A stretch of DNA of 64,000 bases. Source: Spirodela intermedia (Eukaryota; Streptophyta; Magnoliopsida; Alismatales; Araceae). Positions 62,477 through 64,000 of this stretch are shown here, piece after piece. The notes below the pieces were generated by a model. It ran no database searches. It saw nothing but the letters and a program-made list of their open reading frames with translations, and had not been told where the DNA came from. Made by a program: the position numbers and the translations under genes. How positions within the stretch are numbered: position 1 is the stretch's first letter; each line of letters opens with the position of its first letter. Location of the stretch: NCBI GenBank assembly GCA_902729315.2, contig LR746277.1:5709001-5773000 (forward strand), given 5' to 3'.

Positions 62477-63342
62477 TAGGGTTTAGGGTTTAGGGTTTAG
62501 GGTTTAGGGTTTAGGGTTTAGGGTTTAGGGTTTAGGGTTTAGGGTTTAGGGTTTAGGGTTTAGGGTTTAGGGTTTAGGGTTTAGGGTTTAGGGTTTAGGG
62601 TTTAGGGTTTAGGGTTTAGGGTTTAGGGTTTAGGGTTTAGGGTTTAGGGTTTAGGGTTTAGGGTTTAGGGTTTAGGGTTTAGGGTTTAGGGTTTAGGGTT
62701 TAGGGTTTAGGGTTTAGGGTTTTAGGGTTTAGGGTTTAGGGTTTAGGGTTTAGGGTTTAGGGTTTAGGGTTTAGGGTTTAGGGTTTAGGGTTTAGGGTTT
62801 AGGGTTTAGGGTTTAGGGTTTAGGGTTTAGGGTAGGGTTTAGGGTTTAGGGTTTAGGGTTTAGGGTTTAGGGTTTAGGGTTTAGGGTTTAGGGTTTAGGG
62901 TTTAGGGTTTAGGGTTTAGGGTTTAGGGTTTAGGGTTTAGGGTTTAGGGTTTAGGGTTTAGGGTTTAGGGTTTAGGGTTTAGGGTTTAGGGTTTAGGGTT
63001 TAGGGTTTAGGGTTTAGGGTTTAGGGTTTAGGGTTTAGGGTTTAGGGTTTAGGGTTTAGGGTTTAGGGTTTAGGGTTTAGGGTTTAGGGTTTAGGGTTTA
63101 GGGTTTAGGGTTTAGGGTTTAGGGTTTAGGGTTTAGGGTTTAGGGTTTAGGGTTTAGGGTTTAGGGTTTAGGGTTTAGGGTTTAGGGTTTAGGGTTTAGG
63201 GTTTAGGGTTTAGGGTTTAGGGTTTAGGGTTTAGGGTTTTAGGGTTTAGGGTTTAGGGTTTAGGGTTTAGGGTTTAGGGTTTAGGGTTTAGGGTTTAGGG
63301 TTTAGGGTTTAGGGTTTAGGGTTTAGGGTTTAGGGTTTAGGG
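62477..63342 (+). repeat. Interstitial telomeric array, (TTTAGGG) about 124 copies
   Basis: 866 bases of TTTAGGG in plus orientation. Only three irregular units are seen: TTTTAGGG near 62718 and near 63236, and a shortened unit (GGGTAGGG) near 62830. The Arabidopsis-type plant telomere repeat is TTTAGGG. Because unique DNA continues on both sides it is interstitial here, unless the assembly joined two molecules. Confidence 0.98.
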
Positions 63343-63344
63343 TT

Positions 63345-63376
<32 letters not shown>
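63343..63376 (+). repeat. T22-A12 junction
   Basis: A run of 22 T (63343-63364) directly followed by 12 A (63365-63376) ends the telomeric array. Copy A shows a similar T-rich/A-rich junction at about 51210-51235. Confidence 0.95.
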
Positions 63377-64000
63377 TAAATTTGATTGAGTGATAAAAGT
63401 TTGACCTCATTTTGAGGTTACATAAGTGGGATCTCATTCGCACAATGGGCGAGGATGACATGGAGAATTAAAGACCTCTTTTGAAGAGGGGATGTGATAA
63501 TACTGGAGATAGACTCTAGCGTGCTCATCATATTTGAAGAAGGCGGTTGATTTGCATTGGGCTGAAAGAGCCTTTGAGTTCATGAAAGGTGGAAGATCTT
63601 TTCAACAGTAGTAGGACGTGTAGACCTCCATGTTGTGCGCCATGAGGTGTTCCTGCAAGACAAGAGTTTGCTGCAGTAAGTGGTTCTAAGAAATAAATAA
63701 TATGATATAAAGTGGTGAGAAAATAGTTGTTAGGGCAGTGAGGAAGATAGAACTATGCTAGAGTATGACAATAAGCCCAAATATGAACTTGCCTTCCTAG
63801 TGTTGCACGCGTCTAATCCCTCTAGCCAAGATCTTGTTAGTACCATCAGTTGCCGTACTTCCTCTAAGTAGATAAGGGACCTTTCACCCCACGAGGAATG
63901 ACTTGGTCTCTTTTTCTAACTCTTTTCTTTTCTCTTATTCTCTCTCTCTTCTTTCTCTCTCCTTGAGGGCCTCTTCTTTTACCCTCCACTAATGCCCATT
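63377..64000 (+). repeat. Dispersed repeat, copy B (continues past the window)
   Basis: Homologous to 51236-51450. Shared blocks include GGTTACATAAGTGGGATCTC (63416 onward), CTCTTTTGAAGAGGGGATG and, at the very end, GAGGGCCTCTTC...ACCCTCCACTAAT (63966-63994). Copy B holds about 450 extra bases in the middle. No coding signal. Confidence 0.75.

Noticed and set aside
62477-63342. A true chromosome end
   Set aside because: The array is followed by 650 bases of non-telomeric DNA that has a homologue elsewhere in the window, so within this assembly it is interstitial.
62477-63342. CRISPR array
   Set aside because: The repeats are 7 bp, contiguous and without spacers; this is a plant nuclear telomere-type repeat.

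Overview
The window is nuclear DNA of a flowering plant. The genes are split by many short GT-AG introns, the protein families are plant-specific (MYB-CC phosphate regulator, HCF173, steroid dehydrogenase/reticulon fusion), and the telomere-type repeat is TTTAGGG. First exons are GC-rich while later exons and introns are AT-rich. That gradient suggests a monocot, probably not a grass, but this is an inference and no species can be named from sequence alone.

Layout. About 1-44.2 kb is gene space with eight genes. In order: the 3' part of an AHA1-N type Hsp90 co-chaperone gene (+, cut by the left edge); a PHR1-like MYB-CC transcription factor (+); a two-exon gene for an unrecognised 79-residue protein (+); a small PHD-finger protein (+); a ROS3/NOL8-like RRM protein (-); HCF173, an atypical SDR/CIA30 protein of chloroplast psbA expression (-); LSG1, the circularly permuted GTPase of 60S ribosome maturation (+); and a 3-beta-hydroxysteroid dehydrogenase/decarboxylase fused to a reticulon domain (+). 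HCF173 and LSG1 are divergent and share about 1.5 kb of upstream DNA that carries site II motifs. A decayed Ty1/copia element (14655-17102) lies between ROS3 and HCF173. I rebuilt the exon chains by hand from splice sites, reading phase and family conservation; exon limits are given in each entry.

From about 44.2 kb to the right edge I see no host gene. This part holds a 300-360 bp inverted-repeat pair (45.2/48.2 kb), long (CT)n and (GA)n tracts, a complete but decayed Athila/Tat-like LTR retrotransposon (52111-59547) with gag remnants and no recognisable pol, a LINE-type RT zinc-finger remnant, and an 866-bp nearly perfect interstitial TTTAGGG array (62477-63342). The array ends in a T22A12 junction and continues into a dispersed repeat that also occurs at 51.2 kb, where a degenerate telomere-like tract sits at the same boundary. 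A third, very degenerate telomere-like stretch lies at about 44.9-45.15 kb.

The genes form no pathway; they are ordinary plant housekeeping and regulatory genes. The AHA1-N gene and ROS3 being near neighbours matches my recollection of Arabidopsis At5g58110/At5g58130, so part of the order may be old microsynteny. The most unusual features are the repeated association of telomere-type repeats with one dispersed repeat family, the unrecognised 79-residue gene, a GC-AG intron, in-frame tandem acceptors and a triplicated 19-residue segment in the PHR-like gene.
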